This document shows, piece by piece, positions 16,449-25,067 of a stretch of 64,000 nucleotides of DNA (its first letter is position 1; the number at the start of each line of letters is the position of its first letter). The position numbers were made by a program, and so were the translations under genes. This DNA is from Nonomuraea turcica (GTDB lineage Bacteria; Actinomycetota; Actinomycetes; Streptosporangiales; Streptosporangiaceae): positions 186,001 to 250,000 of the forward strand of contig NZ_JAUZQF010000005.1 in the NCBI RefSeq assembly GCF_030718205.1, given 5' to 3'. Under the pieces are notes generated by a model, which searched no databases, was not told the DNA's origin, and saw nothing but the letters and a program-made list of their open reading frames with translations.

Positions 16449-17422
16449 AGGCCCGTCCCTACTGTGCGGCGGGAGATGAAGTTGGCCGACACGATCAGCA
16501 CCACCCCGACCAGCGCCTCGAACAGGCCGATCGCGGCGGCGTAGCTCATGGAGCTGGACTCCACGCCCATGCGGTACAAGTACGTGGTGACCACGTCGGC
16601 GGTCGGATACGTCAACGGGTTGTACAGCAGCAGGACCTTCTCGAAGCCCGTGGCCATGAACGTGCCGAGGTTGAGGATCAGCAGCGTGACGGCCGTCGGG
16701 CGGATGCCCGGCAGGGTGACGTGCCAGATCTGCCGCCACCGGCTCGCGCCGTCCATCCTGGCCGCCTCGTAGAGCTGCTCGTCGATGGTGGTCAGCGCGG
16801 CCAGGTAGAGGATGGTGCCCCAGCCGACCGTCTGCCAGACTTCCGAGGTGACGAAGATCGTGCGGAACCACTCCGGTTTCTGGATGAACGGGGTGGCCTC
16901 CCCGCCGAACGCCTTCACGATCTGGTTGATCGGCCCGTCGATGGCCGTCATCTGCATGACGATGGCGGCCACGATGACCATCGACAGGAAGTGCGGCAGG
17001 TAGGACACCGACTGCAGGAACCGCTTGATGCTCCGGTTGCGTACCTCGTTGAGCAGCAGCGCCAGCACGATCGGCAGCGGGAAGCAGAACAGCAGGGTCA
17101 GCCCGCCGAGGATGAGCGTGTTGGTGAACACGCTCCAGAACGTCGGGTCGTTCAGGAACATCTCCACGTACCGCAGGCCGACCCAGGTTTCGCCGAAGAT
17201 GCTGCCGCCGGGCTCGAACTTCCTGAAGGCGATGACGTTGCCGAGCATCGGGGCGTACCGGAAGATCAGGAAGAACAGCAGCGGCAGGATCGCCAGCGAG
17301 TACAGCTGCCAGTCGCGGCGTAAGGCGTGCCGCCAGGTGCCCGGCTTGGCCCGCCTGCGCCGGCCGGGCTCCGGGCCGGCCGGGCGGGTGTCCCGCGGTG
17401 GATTCTCCAGCGTTGTGCTCAT
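16442..17422 (-). CDS. Sugar ABC transporter permease, LplB/YteP type
   Basis: The 326-residue permease has an Arg/Pro-rich N-terminus, six helices and the EAA loop EQLYEAARMDGASRWRQIWHV. It starts at ATG 17422, overlapping the GH3 stop (ATGA), and its end overlaps the next permease. Gene order GH3, permease, permease, binding protein, DUF624 on one strand indicates a single operon driven from upstream of the GH3 gene. Confidence 0.92.
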   Translation of the reverse strand: MSTTLENPPRDTRPAGPEPGRRRRAKPGTWRHALRRDWQLYSLAILPLLFFLIFRYAPMLGNVIAFRKFEPGGSIFGETWVGLRYVEMFLNDPTFWSVFTNTLILGGLTLLFCFPLPIVLALLLNEVRNRSIKRFLQSVSYLPHFLSMVIVAAIVMQMTAIDGPINQIVKAFGGEATPFIQKPEWFRTIFVTSEVWQTVGWGTILYLAALTTIDEQLYEAARMDGASRWRQIWHVTLPGIRPTAVTLLILNLGTFMATGFEKVLLLYNPLTYPTADVVTTYLYRMGVESSSMSYAAAIGLFEALVGVVLIVSANFISRRTVGTGLW

Positions 17423-19767
17423 CCCGCGCCCTCCGGTGTGACGCCTGCTGTGGCCAGCAGCTTTCTGTGGTGCCCGACCTCGCGTTCGGCGCCGGTCAGG
17501 CGCAACGGCACGCTCGCCGCCGTCTCGGCGCTGGAGCGGCCGAAGCGCAGCTCGACGTCGCCGGGCTCGACGACGCGCCGGCCGCGGACCCCGGTGAAGG
17601 ACGTGACGTCGGCCGGGACCGTGAAGGACACGCGTGCGGCCCGCCCCGGCTCCAGCGGGACGCGGACGTAGCCGACCAGGCGCACCACCGGCCTGGTCGC
17701 CTGCGCGACCGGGTCGTGCAGATACAGCTGCACGACCTCCGTGCCGGGCCGCGAGCCGGTGTTGCGCACCGTGATCTCGACGGTGACCTCGCCGTCGACC
17801 GGCCACTCGGCCGGTCCCCGCACGCCCGCGTCGCTCCAGTCGAACGTGGTGTAGCCGAGCCCGTGCCCGAACGGGTACGCGGGCGTCGGGTCCACGGACG
17901 ACACCTCCGATCGCCGGCCCAGCGGCGGCGACAGGTACGTCGACGGCAGGCCGCCGGCGTCGCGGAGCACGCTGACCGGCAGCCGCCCGGACGGGTTGAC
18001 CGCGCCGGTGAGCACCTCGGCGAGGGCCTGGCCGCCCCGCTGGCCGGGGAAGAAACCGTAGACGACGGCCGCGGCCGCGTCGGCCTCCGCGTCCAGCGCG
18101 TACGGGCGGCCGGCCAGCAGCACCAGCACCACGGGGGTGCCGGTGGCGAGCACGGCCCGCACGAGCTCGGGCTGAACGCCCGGCAGGCGCAGGTCGGTGG
18201 CGTCGCAACCCTCGCCGGAGGTGCCGCGCCCGAACAGTCCGGCCCGGTCGCCGACGGCCAGCACGCACACGTCCGCTTCGGCGGCCACGGCGGCCGCGGC
18301 GGCGATGCGGGAGGTGTCGTCTCCGGTGATGTCGCAACCGGCCGCGTACGCCAGGTCAGGGACCATCTCGCCGAGGGCCTCGCGCAGCGACGGGATGTCC
18401 ACCCCGAACCCGTGCTCGGGGTGCGGGCCCACGTGCGCCGGGAAGGTGTAGCAGCCGAGCATCGCCATCGGGTCGTCGGCGACCGGACCCACGAGCGCGA
18501 CGCGCCGCCCGGCGGCCAGCGGCAGGATCCCGCCGGTGTTGCGGAGCAGGACGATGGACTCCCGTGCCAGCCGCAACGCGAGGTCCTGGCCGGTCTCGTC
18601 GTCGAGGCGCAGGCCTTCGACGTCCTCGGGAAGCGCTTTCCAATTGGCGTTGAGAAGACCCTGCTCGGCCTTCTGTGTGAGCACCCGGAGCAGGGCGCGG
18701 TCGATGAGCGTCTCGTCGACGTCGCCGGCCTTCACCGCCTCGATCAAGGGGGCGCCGAACGTGTCGATCGTCGGCAGCTCGACGTCGATCCCGGCGCGCA
18801 GGGCGAGCCTCGCCGCGTCCCCGCCGTCCGCCGCGACGCCGTGCAGGCGCTCCAGGAACCGGATCGCGAAGTAGTCGGAGACGAGCGTGCCGGAGAACCC
18901 CCACTCGCCGCGCAGCAGTGCGGTCAGCAGTTCCTCGTCGGCGGCCACGGGCAGGCCGTCGATCTCGGCGTAGGAGTTCATGACCGACCGGGCGCCGCCC
19001 AGGCGCAGGGCCATCTCGAACGGCGGCAGCACGGTGTCGGCGAGCTCGCGGCGGCCCATCGCCACGGGGGCGTGGTTGCGGCCGCCGCGGGAGGCGGCGT
19101 ATCCGGCGAAGTGCTTCAGCGTGGCCACGACGCCGGCGCCCTCGATGCCGCGCACGTAGGCCGCGCCGATGGTGCCGACGAGGTACGGGTCCTCACCGAT
19201 CGTCTCCTCGGTGCGGCCCCAGCGGTAGTCCCTGGTCACGTCCACGACCGGGGCGAGACCCTGGTGCACGCCCGCGGCCCGCAGCGACCGGCCCACCTGC
19301 CCGGCCACCTCCTCGACGAGCTCGGGGTCGAAGGACGCGCCCCAGCTGAGCGGCGCCGGGTAGACGGTCGCCTTCCAGGCGGCGAACCCGGTCAGGCACT
19401 CCTCGTGCACCTGCGCGGGAATCCCGAACCGGCTGGCCGCCATGATCTCTTCCTGGGAGGCCGCCAGCGAGCGGGCACCGGCGACGGGATCGACCGGCGC
19501 GGTCCCGAACGGCCGGGTCAGCTGGCCCAGCCCGTGACGGATGACCTCGTTCCACTCCACGCCCGTCATGTCGGATTGGTGCGGTGCGACGCCTCCCCCT
19601 GAGGCATCGGCGCCGACCCACACGCCGACGAGCTGGGCCACCTTCTCCTCCAGCGTCATGAGCGGGACGAGCGCGGCGGCCCGCTCGGCGGGCGACAGCC
19701 GCGTGTCCTGCCACGGCGCGGGCTCACCGGTCGCCGGGCTCGTGTCGTTTGGTACCTGGCCCCTCAT
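17419..19767 (-). CDS. GH3 beta-xylosidase/beta-glucosidase
   Basis: The 782-residue cytoplasmic enzyme has the GH3 N-terminal barrel (LKHFAGYAASRGGRNHAPVA; nucleophile Asp298 in GTLVSDYFAI), the alpha/beta sandwich (LVGPVADDPMAMLGCYTFPA; GRGTSGEGCDATDLRLPG) and a C-terminal fibronectin-III-like domain (VTVEITVRNTGSRPGTEVVQ). The sequence around the nucleophile (FLERLHGVAADGGDAARLAL) resembles actinobacterial xylosidases. ATG 19767 follows AAAGGA. It heads the ABC transporter operon, and a CGAAACTTTCG operator lies 27-37 bases upstream. It likely hydrolyses the imported oligosaccharide; the choice between xylose and glucose is inferred from context. Confidence 0.9.
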   Translation of the reverse strand: MRGQVPNDTSPATGEPAPWQDTRLSPAERAAALVPLMTLEEKVAQLVGVWVGADASGGGVAPHQSDMTGVEWNEVIRHGLGQLTRPFGTAPVDPVAGARSLAASQEEIMAASRFGIPAQVHEECLTGFAAWKATVYPAPLSWGASFDPELVEEVAGQVGRSLRAAGVHQGLAPVVDVTRDYRWGRTEETIGEDPYLVGTIGAAYVRGIEGAGVVATLKHFAGYAASRGGRNHAPVAMGRRELADTVLPPFEMALRLGGARSVMNSYAEIDGLPVAADEELLTALLRGEWGFSGTLVSDYFAIRFLERLHGVAADGGDAARLALRAGIDVELPTIDTFGAPLIEAVKAGDVDETLIDRALLRVLTQKAEQGLLNANWKALPEDVEGLRLDDETGQDLALRLARESIVLLRNTGGILPLAAGRRVALVGPVADDPMAMLGCYTFPAHVGPHPEHGFGVDIPSLREALGEMVPDLAYAAGCDITGDDTSRIAAAAAVAAEADVCVLAVGDRAGLFGRGTSGEGCDATDLRLPGVQPELVRAVLATGTPVVLVLLAGRPYALDAEADAAAAVVYGFFPGQRGGQALAEVLTGAVNPSGRLPVSVLRDAGGLPSTYLSPPLGRRSEVSSVDPTPAYPFGHGLGYTTFDWSDAGVRGPAEWPVDGEVTVEITVRNTGSRPGTEVVQLYLHDPVAQATRPVVRLVGYVRVPLEPGRAARVSFTVPADVTSFTGVRGRRVVEPGDVELRFGRSSAETAASVPLRLTGAEREVGHHRKLLATAGVTPEGAG

Positions 19768-19793
19768 GCCGTCCTTTCGACCGGTGATGTCAC

Positions 19794-19804
19794 CGAAACT
19801 TTCG
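19794..19804. promoter_or_regulatory. CGAAACTTTCG operator of the GH3-transporter operon
   Basis: This 11-base dyad (CGAAA, central C, TTTCG) lies 27 bases before the GH3 start. The same core occurs before the GH43 gene at 23442-23452. Inverted repeats of this form have been described upstream of Streptomyces xylanase and xylosidase genes under LacI-family repression. No xylose-type LacI gene lies next to this operon, so the repressor may be encoded elsewhere. Confidence 0.75.
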
Positions 19805-19941
19805 AGAAGATTCGTTAATATTGCGGCAACTTATGGGGCGCATTGAATCGTGTCAAGAGGTTCGTCAGCTGTTGTGTTGCTAACGCAATTTGCCGCGTTC
19901 GCGCGGGTCACAGCCTCAATAGGAGCGACCTTCAACGACAA

Positions 19942-19964
19942 ATTGCCGGAAACTTTCCGGCAAT
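19942..19964. promoter_or_regulatory. 23-base dyad with perfect 11-base arms and GGAAACTTTCC core
   Basis: Arms ATTGCCGGAAA (19942-19952) and TTTCCGGCAAT (19954-19964) flank a central C. The core differs from the CGAAACTTTCG operator only in its outer bases. It lies 175 bases upstream of the GH3 start and could be an auxiliary operator, or a terminator-like hairpin for a lost gene. Confidence 0.55.
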
Positions 19965-20051
19965 AATGTCCGGACATGCCGGGGACAAGTTGCCGCGCCG
20001 ACGATCGGGATGGCATGTTGCCAGCGGCCGGCTCGGCGACCGTGCGACGGC

Positions 20052-20378
20052 CTAAGCGGCCGCGTACGTCCGCGCGTGGTGACGGCGGCCGACGAGCAAC
20101 ATCGCCACAAGCACCGCGACGACCGCGGCGAGATGCAGGCCGGCGTTGATCGCCGTGCCGATCGGCATCGTCGCGAGCACGGCGGCCGCCGCGATCACCA
20201 GCAGCGCGTGAAGCGGCCGGCCAGGTGCTGGGCGAGTTGGTGGCGTTCGGCGCCGACGATCCGGAGCAAGCGCTTGTGGGGAGGATGTGGTAGCGGTATG
20301 GCGGCCTTTTCTAGGCTTGCTCACAAACAGATCCCGGTCCTGGGCCGCAGGCGATGTTGCCGCAAACCTGCCAGACAC
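20052..20378 (-). pseudogene. Possible remnant of a membrane protein gene
   Basis: The last 60 codons give two hydrophobic helices (LHALLVIAAAAVLATMPIGT and GLHLAAVVAVLVAMLLVG) ending RRHHARTYAAA, which looks like the C-terminus of a real membrane protein. The preceding part is basic and low in complexity. The stretch 19768-20458 otherwise holds operators and no convincing gene. This is a weak call. Confidence 0.3.
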
Positions 20379-20458
20379 TCCTGGCGCCTGCGCCGATCAT
20401 TGCCTGAGATCGCCGAATAAGGGCGAACGGATCATCACCATCCGAAAGCGAGGAAGAC

Positions 20459-20752
20459 ATGAGGTTACGATCGGCAATCGGCACGATAGTCCTCGGCGCC
20501 ACGCTTGTCGCGGCGGGCGGAACCGCCGCTACCGCCTCTACCGCTGCTGCCAAGTCCTGGTGGCGCTCAGAGTATCTCTACGTCAACAACAACCAGGGCG
20601 CTTCGTCATGTGAGTGGCGCGGCGCGGTCATCATGACGACCGCCCCAACTCACGTGGACGACTGGGAGTGTTCGACCTGGATCGTCCCCAGCTATCTCGT
20701 ACTCTGGCTGCACGGAGATCAGTGGGCGCGCGACCGGTGGGGGGAGGGCTAA
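20459..20752 (+). CDS. Small secreted protein, Trp/Cys-containing
   Basis: ATG 20459 follows GAGGAAGAC, a good ribosome site. The 97-residue product has a signal peptide (SAIGTIVLGATLVAAGGTAA, cleavage likely after ASTAAA) and a mature part of about 65 residues rich in Trp with two Cys (ASSCEWRGAV; DDWECSTWIV), which may form a disulfide. No family was recognised. Small Trp-rich secreted proteins of this kind are common in actinomycetes and poorly studied. Confidence 0.6.
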   Translation: MRLRSAIGTIVLGATLVAAGGTAATASTAAAKSWWRSEYLYVNNNQGASSCEWRGAVIMTTAPTHVDDWECSTWIVPSYLVLWLHGDQWARDRWGEG

Positions 20753-21333
20753 GCGAGGTGCCGCCGATCGGCACCCTACGCCGGCGTTTATGGAGCGGCT
20801 GCCACTAGCGACCGCCCCATCCTCTGGAACGCGGTCTTCAGGTTGCCTCACCACGTAGTCCACCGCAGTCTCCGGCATGTCCTCCGGGGGCGGGTAGCGG
20901 TTACGCCGCGGCGGCGGCTCGGCGGGCGGTGCGTAGCTCGTCGCGGTCCTCCGCCGTGGCGGGTACGGGGTGGCGGATGGTGCACGGCTCCCGTTCGAGC
21001 CGTTCGGGCTTCCGTTTGGGGCATGCACCGAAGATCGCAAGTCCTCCTGTGACATCTTGATCTGTCCCGGGGACCCGTTCTCATACGCCTCGCTGAGCTC
21101 GCGTTGCAGCGACCGCAGGATGAAGCCGAACTCCACCGCGGTGTTCCAGGCCAGCGCCCCGGCGGCGTGAAGTACAGCCGGGGATGGGGTGGATCAGCCG
21201 TGGATGTGCTGGGCGCCCTTCGACTGGAAGGCCACACGGCCTTCTCCGCCGTCATGGCCGAGCAGCCGCACAGCATCCTGCGGGGTGCCTTCCGCATTCC
21301 ATCTGGTGGGCACCCCGCCTGGTCACAAGAAGT
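20753..21333 (-). other. 580-base stretch without a convincing gene
   Basis: The minus strand holds one protein-like run near 21000-21165 (ALAWNTAVEFGFILRSLQRE, then LSEAYENGSPGQIKMSQEDL) that passes into an Asn/Gly/Ser- and Pro/Arg-rich tail. It lacks a clear start with a ribosome site. It could be the end of a broken gene. Nothing else was recognised. Confidence 0.3.
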
Positions 21334-21753
21334 TCAGCCGCAGTGCACGTTGTTGAGCTCGGTGACCTTCCCGGCCACTACCGTTCCGGTCACGTCAATA
21401 CACTGGCCAGGCGCCGAGACGTACACTGGGCCGGCGTAGTACTGGTAGTAGTCCGCATCGGGGTCATACCCGCTGCCGTCAGCTCTCGAAATCGAGACGC
21501 CCTTCCACGTCGTGGTGCCGTAGGTGGAGCCGTAGCCGTAGGCCAGGGCGCAGTTCTTACCGGTGCTGGAGCTGTAGTACACCTCCAGCGTGCCCGTACG
21601 GGTCCCGCTTTGGGGGATGGCGTAGACGCCGACCCGGGAGTAGCTGCTGCCGCAGGGTCCAGCCGCGCTGGCCGGGGCGGCGCCCGCCACCAGCGTGGCA
21701 GAGGCAGCCAGGGCGGCGCCGGCCAGGAGGGTCGCCAGCTTGCGTGTGCGCAC
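21334..21753 (-). CDS. Secreted spore-associated protein A (SapA)-like protein
   Basis: The 139-residue product starts at GTG 21753, five bases after AAAGGA; upstream in-frame ATGs at 21774 and 21786 lack such a site. The signal RKLATLLAGAALAASATLVA ends ASAA. The mature part (CGSSYSRVGVYAIPQSG; LEVYYSSSTGKNCALAYGYG; DYYQYYAGPVYVSAPGQCID) matches the SapA-like fold seen at the C-terminus of two wall hydrolases nearby (23535, 25068). The four Cys residues are consistent with two disulfides. Family members are secreted or spore-bound; their biochemical role is unclear. Confidence 0.75.
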   Translation of the reverse strand: MRTRKLATLLAGAALAASATLVAGAAPASAAGPCGSSYSRVGVYAIPQSGTRTGTLEVYYSSSTGKNCALAYGYGSTYGTTTWKGVSISRADGSGYDPDADYYQYYAGPVYVSAPGQCIDVTGTVVAGKVTELNNVHCG

Positions 21754-21911
21754 GAATATCCTTTCGATTGCCATTGGTGTGATCATGGATATCACTGGCT
21801 CACGGCCGCCACCCACGAGTCGTGCTCAATGTGACGGTTCGCACACTTACCCCCACTGCCCGTTTCGTGCGTGCCGAGGTGTTGCCATTTCCGGAGTCAC
21901 GCGTGGACGTG

Positions 21912-23411
21912 CTAGGCCGCGTCGTAAGTGAACCAGTCGAAGGCGGCGCTGCCCTCGGTGGCGTACATGCCGATGACCCGCCCCGTGAAGCCGGTGGCCA
22001 CTTCCGTGGACACGTACCGGCCGTCCAGCTCGGCGAGCAGCACGTCGTTGGCGGAGAAGGCGATGGTGTCCGGCCCGCGCGCCTCGACGCCCACCGGTCC
22101 GGCGACCGGCCCGGTCGCGGTCGGCGGCAGGATGTCGCGGGTGCGGATGTCGATGGCGAGCGTGAGCGGCCCCGGCGGCACTGGGTGCTGGGCCACGCAC
22201 TGCCGCAGCGGCCCGATCCGGGCGATCAGCCGCGCCTGCCCGTCGCTCACCTCCAGGTCGTAGTGGTGGGCTTCGTCCATCCGCACCGACAGCCCCGCCC
22301 GTGACGACGGGCCGGGATCGAGCCGGGCGGTGACGCGGCAGTCGTGGTGCTGCTGGCGGCGGCCGATGAAGGTGTGCCCGGGCCGGTCCAGTGTCGGCCC
22401 TGTGGCATGCAGGGTGAGCCAGCCGGGCCGTTCGGTCAGCGACCAGGAGCCGTCGGGGCGGCTGCGCGGCGAGACCCAGCACGGCGCCGGCGTCTCGTCG
22501 TCGAAGTCGTCCCGGGCCGGCGCTTCGGGGAACGGGTGCCAGGCGGCCGGCGCGGGAAGGCGTTCCTCCACCGGTCCCGCCACCGGCCAGCCGTCCACCC
22601 ACGTGACCGGGATGAGGAAGGTCTCCCGGCCGAGGACGTGGAAGTCGGGGCTGTGGCCGCGCGGCCGGGTGCCCAGCAGCACCATCCACCAGCTGCCGTC
22701 GGCGGCCTGCACCAGGTCGGCGTGCCCGGTGCTCTGGATCGGCCGCGCGGTGCCGCGGTGGGTGAGGATCGGGTTGACCGGCCCGGGTTCGAAGGGGCCG
22801 CGGGGCGAGCGGGCGCGGGCGATGGAGACGGCGTGGCCGCGCTCGGTGCCGCCCTCGGACATCAGCAGGTACCACCAGCCGTCCACCTGGTACAGGTGCG
22901 GCGCCTCCGGATATTTCCCGCCGGTGCCCGACCAGATGGGGTACGGCCCCTCCAGGACCTTGCCTTCCTCCGGGTCGATGCGCGCGACCTGGTTCCCGGA
23001 GACGGCGCTCCAGCACGAGCCGTCCTCGTCCCAGGCCAGGTCGGGGTCGACGCCGGGCAGGTCGATCCAGACGGGGTCGGACCAGGGGCCTTGCGGCCGG
23101 TCTGCGGTCACGATGAAGGTGCCGCCGCCGTCGACGTTCGTCGTGATGAGGTAGAACCGGCCGTCATGGTGCCGGATGGTGGGCGCGTAGATCCCGCCGG
23201 AGGCGGACGCCTCAGCGGGCAGGGAGAGCTGCGAGGGCCGGTCGAGCACGTTGCCGATCTGCCGCCAGTGCACGAGGTCGCGGCTGTGGAAGATCGGCAC
23301 GCCGGGGACGTACTCGAAGCTGGAGCACACGAGGTAGTAGTCCTCGCCGACCCGGCACACGCTCGGGTCCGGATGGAACCCGCCGATCACCGGGTTGTCG
23401 TACATGCGCAC
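21912..23411 (-). CDS. GH43 beta-xylosidase/alpha-L-arabinofuranosidase
   Basis: The 499-residue enzyme has the five-blade GH43 domain and a C-terminal xylosidase beta-sandwich (from about residue 320). Catalytic residues fit the family: Asp15 in GGFHPDPSV (base), Asp122 in GVDPDLAWDEDG (modulator) and Glu169 in GGKYPEAPHLY (acid). I prefer GTG 23411 over ATG 23405: AAAGGA lies 10 bases upstream, and the operator then lies 29-43 bases before the start, as in the GH3 gene. An ATG at 23468 would place the operator inside the coding region. There is no signal peptide, so it acts in the cytoplasm on xylo-oligosaccharides or arabinosyl side chains. Confidence 0.9.
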   Translation of the reverse strand: MRMYDNPVIGGFHPDPSVCRVGEDYYLVCSSFEYVPGVPIFHSRDLVHWRQIGNVLDRPSQLSLPAEASASGGIYAPTIRHHDGRFYLITTNVDGGGTFIVTADRPQGPWSDPVWIDLPGVDPDLAWDEDGSCWSAVSGNQVARIDPEEGKVLEGPYPIWSGTGGKYPEAPHLYQVDGWWYLLMSEGGTERGHAVSIARARSPRGPFEPGPVNPILTHRGTARPIQSTGHADLVQAADGSWWMVLLGTRPRGHSPDFHVLGRETFLIPVTWVDGWPVAGPVEERLPAPAAWHPFPEAPARDDFDDETPAPCWVSPRSRPDGSWSLTERPGWLTLHATGPTLDRPGHTFIGRRQQHHDCRVTARLDPGPSSRAGLSVRMDEAHHYDLEVSDGQARLIARIGPLRQCVAQHPVPPGPLTLAIDIRTRDILPPTATGPVAGPVGVEARGPDTIAFSANDVLLAELDGRYVSTEVATGFTGRVIGMYATEGSAAFDWFTYDAA

Positions 23412-23439
23412 GTCAGAGGTGTCCTTTCCGTCCGGCCTC

Positions 23440-23454
23440 GCCGAAACTTTCGGC
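23440..23454. promoter_or_regulatory. GCCGAAACTTTCGGC operator of the GH43 gene
   Basis: This 15-base dyad (arms GCCGAAA and TTTCGGC around C) contains the same CGAAACTTTCG core as the GH3 operon site, at almost the same distance from the start codon. It indicates co-regulation of GH43 and the GH3-ABC operon. Confidence 0.75.
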
Positions 23455-23534
23455 CGGTAGCCGATCATCAGGTCGGGACTCTAGGTGCGTTGCTCGACAC
23501 TCGTCAAAGGCCGTGTCCGGCGGGCCCGCGCCGG

Positions 23535-24980
23535 TCAGCCGCAGTGCTCGAAGGGGCTCGTGTACGTGGCCGTCCCGGCCTTGCCGCCCCACTTGACGCA
23601 CTTGTCCGCCGCGGCAGCCCGGACTGGTCCGGCGTAGTAGGCGAAGTTGCCGCTGTCGGTCACCCGGGGCTTGCCCTCGACCTCCAGGTACGCGCTGGTG
23701 GCGGTGGCCGTGCCGAGCGACGTCTTCTTGATCGTCGCCACGCAGTTGTTGCCATTGGCCGTGTTGTACAGCAGGAACACGGTGCCGGCCGTGCCCAGCA
23801 CCGCCGAATCGATCACTTTGTAGCCGCTGCCGCAGACCGACTCCGGTGTGTGCGGGTTGGCGCCGCCGCCACCGCCGCTGCCGGTGACGTACTGCATGTA
23901 CGTGGTCCAGTTCCAGTGCGGGCCCGGGTCGGTGTGGTCGGTGCCGGGGACGGCGTGGTGGCCCACGATGTGGGTGCGGTCCTTCGGGATGCCGTACCGG
24001 TCGGCGATGTTGCGGGTCAGCGCGGCAGAGGCCCGGTACATCGCGTCGGTGAACCACGTCGCGTTGTCCACGAAGCCCTCGTGCTCGATGCCGACCGAAC
24101 GCCTGTTGAAGCTACCGGCGTGGAAGGCCCGGTCCTTCTCCCTGACCATCTGGGTGATGGCACCGTCGGAGGAGCGGATGACGTAGTGCGCGGAGGACGG
24201 GTTCGCTCGGGGACCGTTCTGGAACCAGGAGATCGTCCCGGCATACGAACCCTGCGTCACGTGGATGACGATGCGGTCGATCGTGTCGCTGGTGGGGCGA
24301 TTGGAGACCGCGTAGTTGCTGCTGTGCGCCGGCACCCACCTGGCGCCCGGGTAGTCCGTGTTCGCGGCCAACGCGGCGGGGCCGTCCAGGTCCTTGGCAT
24401 TCGCGTACGGGCCGCGCTCCGGCTCGACGGCGCGCGGCTGCACCGTGACGGTCTCGCCGTCCGGGGTGGTGGCTTGCACACCCTCGGCCATCAGGTCGTA
24501 GACCGTGTCCGCGTACAGGCGGGCGACGTCGGGCGAGGAGGCGTTGCCGTACTTGGCGACCGCCTGGTACCACTTCGCCGGGTCCTTGCGGGCGGCGGCG
24601 CTCACCCCGAGGTCGTCGGCGTGGGCGCGGAGCACGGCGGCGCCGCCGGCGATGTTGGCCGCGTCGTCGCTCTTCAGCTTCGCGACGCCCTGGCCCGTGA
24701 GCGTGGCCGCGCGGGCCAGCGCATCCGCCTTGGGGTTGCTGACCAGGTGCATCACGCCGTAGCCGCCGCTCGCGCTGGGCGCGCCGTCGTGCCCGTCCAG
24801 GTGGGTCTCGGCGTACGCCAGCGACACCAGCAGGTCACGGGGTACGTCGTAGGTGGTGGCCGCCTTGGCGAACGCGCCGGCGATCGGGTCGGCGGCCGCG
24901 GTCGCCTGGCCCATGAGCAGCGGGAGCGGCAGTAACGCGCCGGCCAGCAGCAGGGCTGAGCGGCGGAATCGGGGCTGCAC
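23535..24980 (-). CDS. Secreted N-acetylmuramoyl-L-alanine amidase with lysozyme-like N-domain and SapA-like C-module
   Basis: GTG 24980 follows GAGGAGAAC. The 481-residue product has a signal peptide (SALLLAGALLPLPLLMGQAT) and a lysozyme/transglycosylase-like region at about 30-180 (YDVPRDLLVSLAYAETHLDG; GGYGVMHLVSNPKA). An amidase_2 domain follows at about 230-365, with the zinc ligands expected in RIVIHVTQGS (His near 240) and TDHTDPGPHWNW (near 356). Residues about 374-481 form a SapA-like module, nearly identical to that of the M23 protein encoded just upstream. It should cut the amide bond between muramic acid and the stem peptide. Confidence 0.88.
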   Translation of the reverse strand: MQPRFRRSALLLAGALLPLPLLMGQATAAADPIAGAFAKAATTYDVPRDLLVSLAYAETHLDGHDGAPSASGGYGVMHLVSNPKADALARAATLTGQGVAKLKSDDAANIAGGAAVLRAHADDLGVSAAARKDPAKWYQAVAKYGNASSPDVARLYADTVYDLMAEGVQATTPDGETVTVQPRAVEPERGPYANAKDLDGPAALAANTDYPGARWVPAHSSNYAVSNRPTSDTIDRIVIHVTQGSYAGTISWFQNGPRANPSSAHYVIRSSDGAITQMVREKDRAFHAGSFNRRSVGIEHEGFVDNATWFTDAMYRASAALTRNIADRYGIPKDRTHIVGHHAVPGTDHTDPGPHWNWTTYMQYVTGSGGGGGANPHTPESVCGSGYKVIDSAVLGTAGTVFLLYNTANGNNCVATIKKTSLGTATATSAYLEVEGKPRVTDSGNFAYYAGPVRAAAADKCVKWGGKAGTATYTSPFEHCG

Positions 24981-25067
24981 AGATGTTCTCCTCGAGGTGT
25001 GATGAACGAATGAGGGAGCGGCCCACCGCGCGCAGGCGGGCACGGCGGCCGCTCCGGGCTGAGGGCG

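Noticed and set aside
13839..16544. A 901-codon open frame on the plus strand
   Set aside because: It runs antisense through the binding-protein and permease genes, has no recognisable domain and a biased Gly/Val/Asp/Arg composition. Long antisense frames are normal in GC-rich DNA.
17398..19602. A long plus-strand frame opposite the GH3 gene
   Set aside because: It mirrors the GH3 codons and shows no protein family features.
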